Part shown: positions 50,155 through 58,653 of the stretch, in pieces | Layout: each line of letters opens with the position of its first letter | Position numbering within the stretch: the first letter of the stretch is position 1 | NCBI GenBank assembly: GCA_000802095.1 | Contig: JUEB01000033.1 | Location: 310,001 to 374,000 of the forward strand | Source: Peptococcaceae bacterium BICA1-7 | GTDB lineage: Bacteria > Bacillota > Desulfotomaculia > Desulfotomaculales > Desulfocucumaceae | Reading direction: 5' to 3' | DNA length: 64,000 nucleotides | The notes under the pieces: generated by a model | Database searches by the model: none | Told to the model about the DNA's origin: nothing | The model's input: the letters and a program-made list of their open reading frames with translations, nothing else | Position numbers and translations under genes: made by a program

Positions 50155-50958
50155 GTGGAAGCATCCATTATCCCCATTTCCAATGATCAGCTGGCCTTTA
50201 CCGTGGTGCTGGTCCTTATAACCGGGGGAATTTCTTCCTTTCTAAAGCTGGGCCTGCTAAGAAGCCTTGTCTGGGGCACGGTGCGCACTTTTTTGCAGCT
50301 TACAGTCATGGGGTACGCACTGACCTATATATTCAGAATCAATAATTTCTGGCTGGTTCTTTTGATCATCGCCATAATGAGTCTGATAGCCTCCAGAACC
50401 GCTGTCAAGCGCACTCCCAACGTGCCCGGATACCCCGCCGTAATGGCCTTTGCCTCTCTTTTGGCCAGCACCTTTCTGGTGGGCTCCATAGTAACAGTGC
50501 TGATTATTTCCCCTGAGCCCTGGTATTCGGCCAGGATAGTAATACCCATATTCGGCATGATACTGGGCAATTCCATGAACGGAATAGCCATTTCGGTGGA
50601 CAGGCTGTACAGTGAGTCCAGGAGCGGAGCGCCGCAGATAGAGGCCATGCTTACCTTCGGGGCCACCCCCTGGGAGGCTGTGCGGTCCTGCGTCCGTGAG
50701 GCCCTGAGGGCGGGGATGACGCCCACCATTAATTCCTTAATGGTGGTGGGCCTGGTGAGCCTGCCCGGCATGATGACCGGCCAGATACTGGGGGGAGCCG
50801 ATCCCCGGGAGGCTGTCAGGTACCAGATCGTGGTCATGCTGATGATTGCGGCGGCTGTGGCCATTGGCTGCCTGATTATGGTGGGCCTGTCCTATAAGAG
50901 GCTGTTTACGCCGGACGGGGCGCTGCAGCAGTTTGTTCTGGAGAGTAAAAAGGGGTAA
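50155..50958 (+). CDS. fetB: ABC transporter permease (FetB/YbbM, UPF0014)
   Basis: 267 residues, seven predicted helices. The family core is present: GTVRTFLQLTVMGYALTYIF, FGMILGNSMNGIAISVDRLYSE, and ATPWEAVRSCVREALRAGMTPTINSLMVVGLVSLPGMMTGQILGGADPREAVRYQIVVM. GTG start 2 bp after fetA with a GGGAGGG site. It is the membrane part of the FetAB-type exporter. Confidence 0.87.
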   Translation: MEASIIPISNDQLAFTVVLVLITGGISSFLKLGLLRSLVWGTVRTFLQLTVMGYALTYIFRINNFWLVLLIIAIMSLIASRTAVKRTPNVPGYPAVMAFASLLASTFLVGSIVTVLIISPEPWYSARIVIPIFGMILGNSMNGIAISVDRLYSESRSGAPQIEAMLTFGATPWEAVRSCVREALRAGMTPTINSLMVVGLVSLPGMMTGQILGGADPREAVRYQIVVMLMIAAAVAIGCLIMVGLSYKRLFTPDGALQQFVLESKKG

Positions 50959-50973
50959 ATATGCTTTTCAGAG

Positions 50974-51003
50974 TCGACCACCCGAACCTTTTTAGTGTAT
51001 AAT
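50974..51003 (+). promoter_or_regulatory. Promoter of the toxin-antitoxin pair
   Basis: Perfect -10 TATAAT at 50998-51003 with TCGACC at 50974-50979 (18-bp spacer). It lies just upstream of ATG 51034 and argues against the earlier start at 50995. Confidence 0.5.
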
Positions 51004-51033
51004 TTGAGAAAGTCGGAAAGGCGGATATTAATA

Positions 51034-51327
51034 ATGACGGATAATATGGCGCCAGGATATTTAGAAGGTCGGAAGATTAGAAAGGTTAGGGTTTGGGGTA
51101 AAGGACAATTCACAATACCAGCGGAAATCAGAGAGCGGCTGGACATAAAGGAAGATTCCTATTTGGAGGTATTCCAGATAGGAAGGGCAATTGTTTTGAC
51201 TCCCGAAAGATTAGTTGTGAAAGAACTTGCCGATAGTTTCCAGAAAGAGATGGATAAGAACGGCATTGACCTTGAACAGCTGCTTCAGGAATTAAGGGAA
51301 GGCAGTCATGAGTATGAGACAGATTAG
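51034..51327 (+). CDS. AbrB/MazE-type antitoxin
   Basis: 97 residues from ATG 51034; the earlier in-frame ATG at 50995 falls within the promoter. The SpoVT/AbrB swapped-hairpin motif is KVRVWGKGQFTIPAEIRERLDIKEDSYLEVFQIGRAIVLTPE. The C-terminal acidic helix (FQKEMDKNGIDLEQLLQELREG) would wrap the toxin. It overlaps the PIN-domain toxin gene by 20 bp, the usual arrangement of a vapBC-like pair, and probably represses its own promoter. Confidence 0.85.
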   Translation: MTDNMAPGYLEGRKIRKVRVWGKGQFTIPAEIRERLDIKEDSYLEVFQIGRAIVLTPERLVVKELADSFQKEMDKNGIDLEQLLQELREGSHEYETD

Positions 51328-51748
51328 AGTATTCCTGGATAGCAGTGTGATCATTGCCGGATTGGCATCGAAAAAAGGTGGTTCTTATGAAGTCTTGGCC
51401 TTGGCGGAGTTAAAAATTGTGCTTCCTTGCATATGTGAAGATGTTGTAACCGAAGTATTCCGTAATGTGCAAAAAAAATTACCCGGTAGTGTGCCATACG
51501 TTTATGCACTGTTTAAAAAGCTGCCATTTATAATAATAGATCCAGCTGAAGAAGATATAGCGCAAGCTAAAAAGCTGATTAACCAAAAAGATGCGTCTAT
51601 TTTGGCGGCAGCCATAACGGGTAATGTGAATTGGCTTTTAAGTCTGGACAAGCATTTTCTAAAAGCTGACTTGATGGACTTGAGAGGGAAAAAAGATATT
51701 TTTCAAATATGTTCGCCGGGAGAGTTTTTAGAAAAAATACTGAAGTAG
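51308..51748 (+). CDS. PIN-domain ribonuclease toxin (VapC-like)
   Basis: 146 residues. PIN acidic residues are visible: RVFLDSSVIIAGL (first Asp), ICEDVVTEVFRNV (Glu), QKDASILAAAI (Asp) and LLSLDKHFL (Asp). It is predicted to cleave RNA and be held inactive by the upstream AbrB-type protein. This PIN subgroup (COG1569-like, with K-K-G-G-S after the first strand) is common in Firmicutes and archaea. A dispersed element on the other strand follows. Confidence 0.82.
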   Translation: MSMRQIRVFLDSSVIIAGLASKKGGSYEVLALAELKIVLPCICEDVVTEVFRNVQKKLPGSVPYVYALFKKLPFIIIDPAEEDIAQAKKLINQKDASILAAAITGNVNWLLSLDKHFLKADLMDLRGKKDIFQICSPGEFLEKILK

Positions 51749-51861
51749 GCAGGGAGGCCATATAACAGGAAGTGACTGCCTGCTGGCGTCACAAGACAAT
51801 ATCACCAGGGCCAAAACAGCAAATATTGCCGGCGCCTTGTCTTTTAATTGTGCTGTTTAAT

Positions 51862-52198
51862 TCAGACTGCTGACAACCCCTTTGATCATTATATATGCTT
51901 GCAAGTGACATTCATAAAGGCAAGGAATACCAGCCACTTGCTAACATCGCGGAGGCTGTTACCGGCTTTTGACGCAGAAGGCTTACGGAGTGCCGATCCG
52001 TCTGCTGGATGCAGACGGAAACCGAGAGCCGCACGGATGCGGTATTCGAGGTGGTCGGCAGTCCGTTGCCTGCAAGTCTTAAAGCCGGTTCAGCCGGAGC
52101 ACCAGTTGGCATGGGGTTGGTATTCCAGGCCGGCCCTTGAGCGGCTTATTACTGTTCACTTTGAATAAATCGCAAAGCTTCGACTTTGTCAACAACCT
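51862..52198 (-). repeat. Dispersed structured element, subfamily A, copy 2
   Basis: Collinear with 606-946, with scattered substitutions and small indels. The central hairpin at 51998-52018 (CCGTCTGC, loop changed by one base, GCAGACGG) is intact. The second hairpin has a compensating loop change (CCGC-ATCCGT-GCGG versus CCGC-GTCCAT-GCGG in copy 1). It lies 40 bp past the stop of the RND pump gene in the same orientation. I see no clear terminator at its minus-strand 3' end, unlike the other copies. A hairpin at 52199-52225 (AAGGGCCGGTT/AACCGGCCCTT) separates it from the pump gene. Confidence 0.78.
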
Positions 52199-52232
52199 GA
52201 AGGGCCGGTTTTATAACCGGCCCTTTCGTTAC
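52199..52232. terminator. Hairpin after the RND pump gene
   Basis: AAGGGCCGGTT and AACCGGCCCTT with a 4-5 nt loop. The T-rich side is on the plus strand (TTTCGTTACTCTTTTT), so as a terminator it would act best on plus-strand transcripts entering from the toxin-antitoxin side. Confidence 0.5.
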
Positions 52233-52237
52233 TCTTT

Positions 52238-55200
52238 TTAACCGGCCTTAACGGCGCCGGTTTTTTTTGCGTACCAGTTGGAAATCTTAGTGCCCATGTC
52301 ATCAAAAATGGTATACACCACCGGCACCAGCACCAGGGTGATGAGGGTGGAGAGTGACAGCCCGAAGGCTATAACCACGGCCATGGGGGCCTGGCTCTCG
52401 GCCCCTTCACCGCCGCCGAAGGCCATGGGCAGAATGGCCAGAACTGTGGTCAGCGCCGTCATCAGTATGGGGCGGAGCCTTACGGGACCAGCCTCCAGTA
52501 TGGCCTGGTTTCGGTCATAACCTCTTTCCCTCAGTGTATTTATATAGTCAACCAGCACAATGGCGTTATTTACCACTATGCCCACCAGCATTATGGCCCC
52601 CAGTAGGGCCGATACGCTGATGGAGTGACCTGTTAGGCCCAGCCCCAGTATAACCCCTATAAATGTGGGGGGCAGTGAAAACATTATTATGAAGGGCTGG
52701 AACAGTGATTCAAACTGGGCCACCATAACCATGAACACCAGTATTACTGAAAGGATCAGCGCCAGTCCGAGGGATCCGAAGGACTCGGCCATATCCTCGG
52801 CCTCGCCACCGAAATCCAGGTTGTATCCTTCCGGGAGGGTAAAGCTTGTCAGCCTGCTCTGGATGTCTTTATTTACGCTCCCTGTATCCCGCCCGGAAAT
52901 ATCCGCAGTGACGGTGACCTGCCTGTTTTGTGACGAGCGGTTGATCTGCAGGGGGGCATCCTGGCTTTGTATGCTGGCCACAGAGCTGAGCGGCACCCTT
53001 GCCCCGGTGGGGGACACAATGGTCAGGCTGGACAGTGTGTCAATGCCTGCCGCTGAGTTCCTGGACAGCTCCAGCCGTATGTCCACCTCGTCTTCGCCGG
53101 TGCGCATCCTGCTGACCACCTGGCCGTTAAAGGAGGTGAGCACCGAGGACAGTATCTGGGAGGCCGAAAGCCCGTAGCGGGCGGCATTCTCCCTGTTGAC
53201 CACCATCAGCATCTCCGGCCTGGTTTCCTCCAGCGAGTTCTTTACATTTCTTACCCCTTCAACCTCTTTAACAGTATTTACAAGGGAGTCGCCAGCCTGT
53301 TGCAATATAGCCAGATCTTCTCCCCGGATAGTTATTTCCACCGGGCTGGCGGACCCTCCCATGGTGGCGCTGCTTACACTGACGGTTATCTTTGCACCGG
53401 GAACGCTGGCCATGGCCCGGCGCAGCTTTTCCGCCTCCTCCTGGGTGGTGGTTTCCCTCTGGTCCAGGGGCTTGAGCTTTATTCGCAGCGAAGCGGTTTC
53501 TCCGCTGGTAATGCCAAGAAAAGCCATGTCACCGGACCCCACGGTGGTGAAAATGTTTTCCACATCGCCTATTTCGCTCTTCACCAGGCTTTCCAGGTTG
53601 GAGGCCAGCTTTACCGTCTCGTTAACCTTTGTACCGGGAGGCAGCTCCACCGCCACCGATATTTCACCCTGATCGGTGGCGGGTATGAATTCCGTTCCTA
53701 TCAGAGGTGTAGCGGCTATACTTAAGACAAGCAGCACCACTGTCAGTCCCACCACCTTTTTGCGGTTGCCCAGCGCCCAGCTTAGAAGCTTCCGGTAGCT
53801 GCCGTTCAGCCTGTGCAGGAAGGATGAAAAAATATTGACCGGGTTTCTTGTTTTGGTATTTGTTATGTGCAGCTCCGGTGGGGGAACATTCTTCAAAAGC
53901 TTTGAAGACAGCATGGGCACCAGCGTCAGGGCCGTCAAAAGGGCGGCTATGTGTGAAAAGCTGACGGTCATGGCCATGGGTCCGAAGAGTATCCCGGCGA
54001 TTCCCTCAACAAATATAATGGGCAGGAACACCACCACCTGGGCGGAGGCCGAGGCCATGACAGCGTTGCCCACCTCTGCGGTTCCCAGCTTGGCCGCCTC
54101 AACTATGCCCATGCCGTTTTCACGGTAGCGGTAAATGCTTTCCAGCACCACCACGGAAAAGTCCACCAGGGACCCCAGCCCCAGTACCAGGCCGCCCATG
54201 GTAAGCACGTTGATGGACTGGCCGCCGAAGTACATCATGGTAAAGGTGGCTATAATGGATATAGGTATAACAAGGGCCACCACCAGGGTGCTGCGAACAT
54301 TGCGAAGGAAAAGAAAGAGTACAATTACCGCGATCAGGCCGCCCAGCAGGCCGTGCTCAACAACGTTGTAAATGGACTGCTGAATGAATTCCGCATTATC
54401 CACCACCGTGTCTATTTTCACTTCTCCGGGCAGTGTTTTGTTTAATTCCTCCACTTCGCTGTGAACACTTCTGGCCACCTGGACGGTGTTGGCCCCCGAG
54501 GCCTTCATGATATCCAGCCCCAGGGAGGGCTCCCCGTTTACAAAGGTATAGCTGCTTTCTTTTTTAAAGGAATCCTCTATGGAGGCAATATTGGCCAGTG
54601 CTATTGAGTTCCCCCCGGGGAGACTGATTCTTATATTTTTTATATCCTCAATTTTGTTGTATTCTCCGGACACCCTGAGGGAAATCTCACTGGAGCCCTT
54701 GTCAATCACTCCGGCGCTGCCTGAAACATTATCTCCAGCCAGGGCCTGGGACACCTGGGAGATGCTGAGGCCGTACGACTCCATTCTGGCCTGGCTCAGC
54801 TTAACCTTGATCTCTCTTTCCTTACCCCCGCTGACTGAAACCGAGGCCACTCCTTCTATCCTCTCCAGGCGCGGCTTTATGGTATCCTCGGCTATTTTCT
54901 TCAGCTTGATTACATCGGCCCCTTCAACTGAAAAGGATATGATGGCCTGGGCGTTGGGGTCCAGTTTCATGGTTCTGGGAGTCTGGGCATCCTTGGGAAG
55001 CATGCCCTTGGCCATGTCAAGCTTTTCTCTCAGGTCGTTGACGGCATTATCAACGTTGGTTCCCCAGTTAAACTGGACAACCACCAGAGAGTTGCCGTAA
55101 CTGGATATTGACTGTATCTCAGTAATGTTGCTGACAGTTGAAACGGCGGACTCAATAGTCCTGGTGATGGTTTTCTCCACTTCGGCGGGGTCCGCCCCCT

Positions 55201-55354
55201 CGTAGGAAGTGGTGATCACGGCCACAGGTATTTCCATGTCTGGATACAGGTCCACGTTCAGCCGGGGAAGGGAAAAGAGCCCCACTAGAACCATGGCTAT
55301 TATAAACATGGATATGGCCAGGGGGCGGTTAATAGAGAAGTCGGAAATCTTCAT
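52238..55354 (-). CDS. RND efflux pump permease (AcrB/HAE1 family)
   Basis: 1038 residues, full length. Begins MKISDFSINRPLAISMFIIAMVLVGLFSLPRLNVDLYPDMEIP. It has two large extracytoplasmic loops and twelve helices; the central helix-4 segment GGLVLGLGSLVDFSVVVLESIYRYRENG occupies the place of the AcrB [20 protein letters not shown] motif, with S-V-D-F instead of the double Asp, and the DFGGEAEDM and LVGIVVNNAIVLVDYINTLRERG segments follow. It exports drugs or lipophilic compounds by proton antiport. The start overlaps the adaptor stop (TGATG). No outer-membrane factor gene is present, as expected in a monoderm. Confidence 0.9.
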   Translation of the reverse strand: MKISDFSINRPLAISMFIIAMVLVGLFSLPRLNVDLYPDMEIPVAVITTSYEGADPAEVEKTITRTIESAVSTVSNITEIQSISSYGNSLVVVQFNWGTNVDNAVNDLREKLDMAKGMLPKDAQTPRTMKLDPNAQAIISFSVEGADVIKLKKIAEDTIKPRLERIEGVASVSVSGGKEREIKVKLSQARMESYGLSISQVSQALAGDNVSGSAGVIDKGSSEISLRVSGEYNKIEDIKNIRISLPGGNSIALANIASIEDSFKKESSYTFVNGEPSLGLDIMKASGANTVQVARSVHSEVEELNKTLPGEVKIDTVVDNAEFIQQSIYNVVEHGLLGGLIAVIVLFLFLRNVRSTLVVALVIPISIIATFTMMYFGGQSINVLTMGGLVLGLGSLVDFSVVVLESIYRYRENGMGIVEAAKLGTAEVGNAVMASASAQVVVFLPIIFVEGIAGILFGPMAMTVSFSHIAALLTALTLVPMLSSKLLKNVPPPELHITNTKTRNPVNIFSSFLHRLNGSYRKLLSWALGNRKKVVGLTVVLLVLSIAATPLIGTEFIPATDQGEISVAVELPPGTKVNETVKLASNLESLVKSEIGDVENIFTTVGSGDMAFLGITSGETASLRIKLKPLDQRETTTQEEAEKLRRAMASVPGAKITVSVSSATMGGSASPVEITIRGEDLAILQQAGDSLVNTVKEVEGVRNVKNSLEETRPEMLMVVNRENAARYGLSASQILSSVLTSFNGQVVSRMRTGEDEVDIRLELSRNSAAGIDTLSSLTIVSPTGARVPLSSVASIQSQDAPLQINRSSQNRQVTVTADISGRDTGSVNKDIQSRLTSFTLPEGYNLDFGGEAEDMAESFGSLGLALILSVILVFMVMVAQFESLFQPFIIMFSLPPTFIGVILGLGLTGHSISVSALLGAIMLVGIVVNNAIVLVDYINTLRERGYDRNQAILEAGPVRLRPILMTALTTVLAILPMAFGGGEGAESQAPMAVVIAFGLSLSTLITLVLVPVVYTIFDDMGTKISNWYAKKTGAVKAG

Positions 55355-56478
55355 CAGGATTGACCTCCCCCTGCCGGCTGCACTACTTTTACCTTCTGGC
55401 CGTCGTTAACCAGCCTGTTTCCGTTAACAATAACTGTTTGTCCCTCGGTGACTCCTTCTTTTATCTCAACCAGCCGGTCGGTTATGATCCCTGTGGTCAC
55501 CTGCTTTTCCCTGGCTATGTTGTCTTCCAGCACAAACACATAGTACAGGCCGTCACGTTCTATGACAGCGTCGGCCGGCAGCGAAACAGCTCCCTTTGAC
55601 GTGCCCACCGGGAGTTTAAGGCTTGCTACCATGCCCGGCCGTATTTCCTGCTGCTCATTATTCAGAACTATCTCAACCGGGAAGGCGCGGGTGGAGGGGT
55701 CACTCTGGGGACCTACCGAAACTACGGCTCCGGTTACCGTCTTTTCCAGAGAATCAATGCTTACCGGAACCTCGGCGCCTGTTTTAACGAAGGTAATGGC
55801 ATTCTCCGAAACGTTAACCTTTACCTTCACCTTATCCATGTTAACCACTGTTACGGCGGTCATCTGGGGGCTGGCCAGCTCACCGCTGTTTATGTTTATG
55901 GAAGCAACATGCCCTGCTATGGGGGAGGTCACCGAATAATTGCCGTAGTTTTCCCGGGCGCTGGCCAGGGCGGCCTCGGACTGTCTCAGCTGTTCCTCGG
56001 ACAGCTGTAAACCAAAGCGGGCGCTGGCCAGGGCGCTTTCGGACTCTTCCCACTGGGCCTTGGACACTGCCTGGGCCTGGTACAGAGAGTTGACCCGCTG
56101 GTGGCTCTTTTCAGCGTCTGCCAGCGCCTGCTGGGCTTTCAGCACATTTACCCTGGCGATGCCCACTGCGGCCTCGGACTGTGCCACAGAGTTGCCGGAC
56201 TCTGAGGACTCCAGCGCCAACAGCACCTGGCCCTTATTTACCCTGTCGCCTACCGAGACATTCACAGAGCTTACCCGGCCGGTTACCTTTGGAGCAATGG
56301 CGGCCTCTTCGCTGGCTATTACTTCCCCGGTGGTATTAAGCAAATGGGACAGGTCCGAAACAGTGGCGGCGGCAGTTTCCACCGGTGGTAAATACTCCTC
56401 TGCGGCCGGCGCTTTATTTCCGCAGCCGGACAGTGCCACAACCAGCACCAGTAAAAGAATGAAACGCCAGTATTTCAA
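55354..56478 (-). CDS. RND efflux periplasmic adaptor (membrane fusion lipoprotein)
   Basis: 374 residues from TTG 56478, with GGAGGAG 8 bases upstream. Lipoprotein signal with LSGC lipobox (Cys19). HlyD-like organisation: a biotinyl-lipoyl half (APKVTGRVSSVNVSVGDRVNKGQVLLALES), a long coiled coil (about 85-160, rich in Ala, Gln and Glu), the second half SPIAGHVASININSGE, and beta-barrel segments to PADAVIERDGLYYVFV. It couples the RND permease to the cell envelope. First gene of the pump operon, downstream of a TetR operator. Confidence 0.9.
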   Translation of the reverse strand: MKYWRFILLLVLVVALSGCGNKAPAAEEYLPPVETAAATVSDLSHLLNTTGEVIASEEAAIAPKVTGRVSSVNVSVGDRVNKGQVLLALESSESGNSVAQSEAAVGIARVNVLKAQQALADAEKSHQRVNSLYQAQAVSKAQWEESESALASARFGLQLSEEQLRQSEAALASARENYGNYSVTSPIAGHVASININSGELASPQMTAVTVVNMDKVKVKVNVSENAITFVKTGAEVPVSIDSLEKTVTGAVVSVGPQSDPSTRAFPVEIVLNNEQQEIRPGMVASLKLPVGTSKGAVSLPADAVIERDGLYYVFVLEDNIAREKQVTTGIITDRLVEIKEGVTEGQTVIVNGNRLVNDGQKVKVVQPAGGGQS

Positions 56479-56536
56479 GTTGCAACTCCTCCTTTTTTAT
56501 ATGACAACACCAGGACTATAAAAGTGACTTGACAAA

Positions 56537-56550
56537 ACCGACTAGTCGGT
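56537..56550. promoter_or_regulatory. TetR-type operator upstream of the RND operon
   Basis: Perfect 14-bp palindrome ACCGACTAGTCGGT, 59 bp before the adaptor start codon and 22 bp past the stop of the TetR gene. It matches the second site at 57180-57193 in 12 of 14 positions. Confidence 0.75.
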
Positions 56551-56572
56551 CTTAGAGGGGCAAAAAAAATGC

Positions 56573-57160
56573 TCACTTGTTTGATAAGCCTTCCAAATAA
56601 ATATTCATAGCCGTTTTAGCAATCCTGCGCAGTAAAGAGATGTCTTTATGCTGGAAGTGACACCTCATCATTATTCCTTCAAACAGCGTCCTGAAAACCT
56701 CAGCGGAAGCCCTGGCGTCAAGAGGCCTAAACTCCCCGCTTTCAATGCCCTGGTTAATTATAGCTGTAAGAATATTATCATCGTCGTAGTTGTTCATGAG
56801 ATCTTTTATCTGATTTAAAACACTCTCATCCCTGACCACCATGGCAAACTCATGTATAAGCGAGGGCACCGGTGACTTGGCCTGTTCCAGGGTGCAGTCC
56901 ACAAATTTGTTTAGCTTTTCCGAGGCCGTGTCTTCTGGTTTCAAGCGGGACTCAAAGTCCCTTTGCCGCTCATTGATCCATTTCTGGACCAGGTACAGAA
57001 ATATTTCTTCCTTGCTTTTAAAGTGCCAGTATATGCCTCCTTTGCTTACCCCCGATGCCTTTACAATGCTATCCACCGAGGTGCCGCTGTAGCCTGAAGC
57101 CAGAAAGCAGGACAGGGCGGCGTCCGTGATTAAATCCTTTTTGACATCCCTTTTCATCAT
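56573..57160 (-). CDS. TetR/AcrR family repressor of the RND pump
   Basis: 195 residues from ATG 57160 (GGTGG 7 bases upstream); the longer frame to 57196 runs through the operator. The N-terminal TetR helix-turn-helix is DAALSCFLASGYSGTSVDSIVKASGVSKGGIYWHFKSKEEIFLYLV. The C-terminal ligand domain resembles the QacR/YfiR-like group. Matching palindromes lie just upstream of its own start and ahead of the adaptor gene, so it should repress both itself and the pump until a substrate binds. Confidence 0.88.
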   Translation of the reverse strand: MMKRDVKKDLITDAALSCFLASGYSGTSVDSIVKASGVSKGGIYWHFKSKEEIFLYLVQKWINERQRDFESRLKPEDTASEKLNKFVDCTLEQAKSPVPSLIHEFAMVVRDESVLNQIKDLMNNYDDDNILTAIINQGIESGEFRPLDARASAEVFRTLFEGIMMRCHFQHKDISLLRRIAKTAMNIYLEGLSNK

Positions 57161-57179
57161 ATTTCTGCCACCTTTCCCG

Positions 57180-57193
57180 ACAGACTGGTCGGT
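57180..57193. promoter_or_regulatory. TetR-type operator upstream of the repressor gene
   Basis: ACAGACTGGTCGGT (reverse complement ACCGACCAGTCTGT), an imperfect palindrome differing at two positions from the perfect one at 56537-56550. It lies between the promoter at 57201-57229 and the start codon, about where transcription begins. Confidence 0.7.
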
Positions 57194-57200
57194 CAACTAT

Positions 57201-57229
57201 ATTTTAATAGCCTAAATATTCCTTGTCAA
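57201..57229 (-). promoter_or_regulatory. Promoter of the TetR-family gene
   Basis: On the minus strand TTGACA and TAAAAT with exactly 17 bp between them; the operator at 57180-57193 follows. Confidence 0.65.
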
Positions 57230-57287
57230 CAGAATTAGATTAATCAATATCTGTTTATTTTTTCTTTTTAAGGAAGCCTGCTTTTTA

Positions 57288-57316
57288 TTGACTTTAAATT
57301 ACAATGGAGCTAATAT
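57288..57316 (+). promoter_or_regulatory. Promoter of the Mrp-like gene
   Basis: TTGACT at 57288-57293 and TAATAT at 57311-57316, 17-bp spacer, about 63 bp upstream of the start codon. Confidence 0.6.
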
Positions 57317-57378
57317 ATTTATGAACTATTGACCATTTGTAAGATAATGGAATCGGTATAAAAGGAGCAGGAATAAAT

Positions 57379-58212
57379 ATGCAGAAAGATGATGGGTGCA
57401 GCAGCTGTGCTGACAAAAAGAACGGCGGGGGTGACGGCGATAAATGCCCGGAAAAGCTGGGTCAAAATGATAACAGCCTGATAGGCAGTGTTATTGCCGT
57501 GATGAGCGGAAAGGGCGGCGTGGGCAAATCATCGGTGACATCGCTATTGGCCAGCAGTTTCAGGAAAAAAGGTCATAGTGTGGGGGTGCTGGATGCAGAC
57601 ATAACCGGCCCCAGTATACCGAAAATGTTTGGTGTCAAGGGTCCCGCCACGATGACCGAAAATGCCATAATGCCGGTGGTAACCTCCGGCGGGATAAAAC
57701 TGATGTCTCTAAATCTTCTGACACCGGTTGAAGACGATCCGGTGATCTGGAGGGGACCGATCATCGCCGGGGCGGTAAAGCAGTTCTGGACCGATGTGGC
57801 CTGGGGGAAGCTGGACTACCTATTTGTGGACCTGCCCCCGGGCACAGGGGATGTGCCTTTGACGGTAATGCAGTCTCTGCCTTTAAATGGCATCATTGTA
57901 GTAACCTCTCCCCAGGAGCTGGCCACCATGATAGTGAGTAAGGCAGTAAAAATGGCCAGGATTATGGAGGCCCCAATTGTGGGGCTGATCGAGAACATGA
58001 GCGGAGTTGTCTGCCCCCACTGCGGAGAGGAATTCCCTCTCTTCGGCAATAGCCAGGGCAAGGAAACAGCCCAGAAATTTAACATACCCTTCCTGGGCAG
58101 CTTCCCCCTGGACCCCAGCCTCTCCAAGCTTTGCGACCAGGGGCGGATCGAGGACTACCAGAGCAATTTTTTTGCCGGTATTTTGCCTGAAGCGCTAATC
58201 AGGCCGGTTTAA
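57379..58212 (+). CDS. Mrp/NBP35-type P-loop ATPase, FeS carrier
   Basis: 277 residues. A cysteine-bearing N-terminus (GCSSCADKK, GDKCPEK) precedes the deviant Walker A MSGKGGVGKSS at about 42-52, then VLDADITGPSIPKMFG, DLPPGTGDVPLTVMQSLP and the CPHCGEE CxxC near 214 that holds a bridging [4Fe-4S] cluster in Mrp/Ind1 dimers. It is a likely scaffold or carrier for FeS cluster delivery. AAAGGAG precedes the ATG. The small Gly/Ser/Cys-rich gene at 58243 follows, and such pairing is common in Desulfotomaculum-like genomes. Confidence 0.9.
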   Translation: MQKDDGCSSCADKKNGGGDGDKCPEKLGQNDNSLIGSVIAVMSGKGGVGKSSVTSLLASSFRKKGHSVGVLDADITGPSIPKMFGVKGPATMTENAIMPVVTSGGIKLMSLNLLTPVEDDPVIWRGPIIAGAVKQFWTDVAWGKLDYLFVDLPPGTGDVPLTVMQSLPLNGIIVVTSPQELATMIVSKAVKMARIMEAPIVGLIENMSGVVCPHCGEEFPLFGNSQGKETAQKFNIPFLGSFPLDPSLSKLCDQGRIEDYQSNFFAGILPEALIRPV

Positions 58213-58242
58213 GCACATAAAAAGAATATGGGGGGAGATAGT

Positions 58243-58488
58243 GTGGGCGGCTGTTCGGGCGGTTCATCCGATTTAAACATGGGATCATGCTCCGGTGGAG
58301 AGAATGGCGCCGGGGTTGAAGAGCTGGTCAAGGTGTTTTCTATTGAAGAGGCCAACAGTCTTATTAAGGAAGGCTATCTTTTTATAGCAGTATATTGGAA
58401 CAATGTTAAAGCGTCAGAGGAGTATATACTGGGCAAGGTTAAAAAGAAAAAAGCAACCGATAGAAGGGTAGGGTTTTCGATAACCTGA
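58243..58488 (+). CDS. Small Gly/Cys-rich-start protein downstream of the Mrp-like gene
   Basis: About 81 residues if it starts at GTG 58243, which has GGGGGAG 5 bases upstream; ATG 58228 gives 86. The N-terminal 25 residues are Gly/Ser-rich with two cysteines (GGCSGGSSDLNMGSCSGG), then a charged region with VFSIEEANSLIKEGYLFIAVYW and a Lys-rich end. I do not recognise the family. Cysteines and its place after an FeS carrier hint at metal or cluster binding. Confidence 0.5.
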   Translation: MGGCSGGSSDLNMGSCSGGENGAGVEELVKVFSIEEANSLIKEGYLFIAVYWNNVKASEEYILGKVKKKKATDRRVGFSIT

Positions 58489-58574
58489 AGGGCTTAAGAA
58501 AAGGAGACAGGAGACGGGAGACGGGAGTTTTCATGCATTCTTTATCGGGTCTTTTGACTGTAAGAAATGCCCTC

Positions 58575-58632
58575 CTGATTCTGTCTCCCCGCCGTATGCA
58601 AGATGGAACCGCCGCAAACCGGCGGTTTTTTA
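58575..58632 (+). repeat. Isolated 3'-terminal module of the dispersed element
   Basis: TGATTCTGTCTCCCCGCCGTATGCAA-like sequence (about 58577-58602) matches the last 40 bp of the subfamily B elements. It ends in a perfect CCGCCG/CGGCGG hairpin at 58610-58625 with TTTTTT, a good terminator for the Mrp-like operon. The rest of the element is missing. Confidence 0.55.
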
Positions 58633-58653
58633 TTGATCAGGAAACCATATGAC

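Noticed and set aside
52665-55100. Several long plus-strand frames inside the RND pump gene
   Set aside because: Antisense shadows rich in Ser/Thr without domains; the minus-strand gene is full length and certain.
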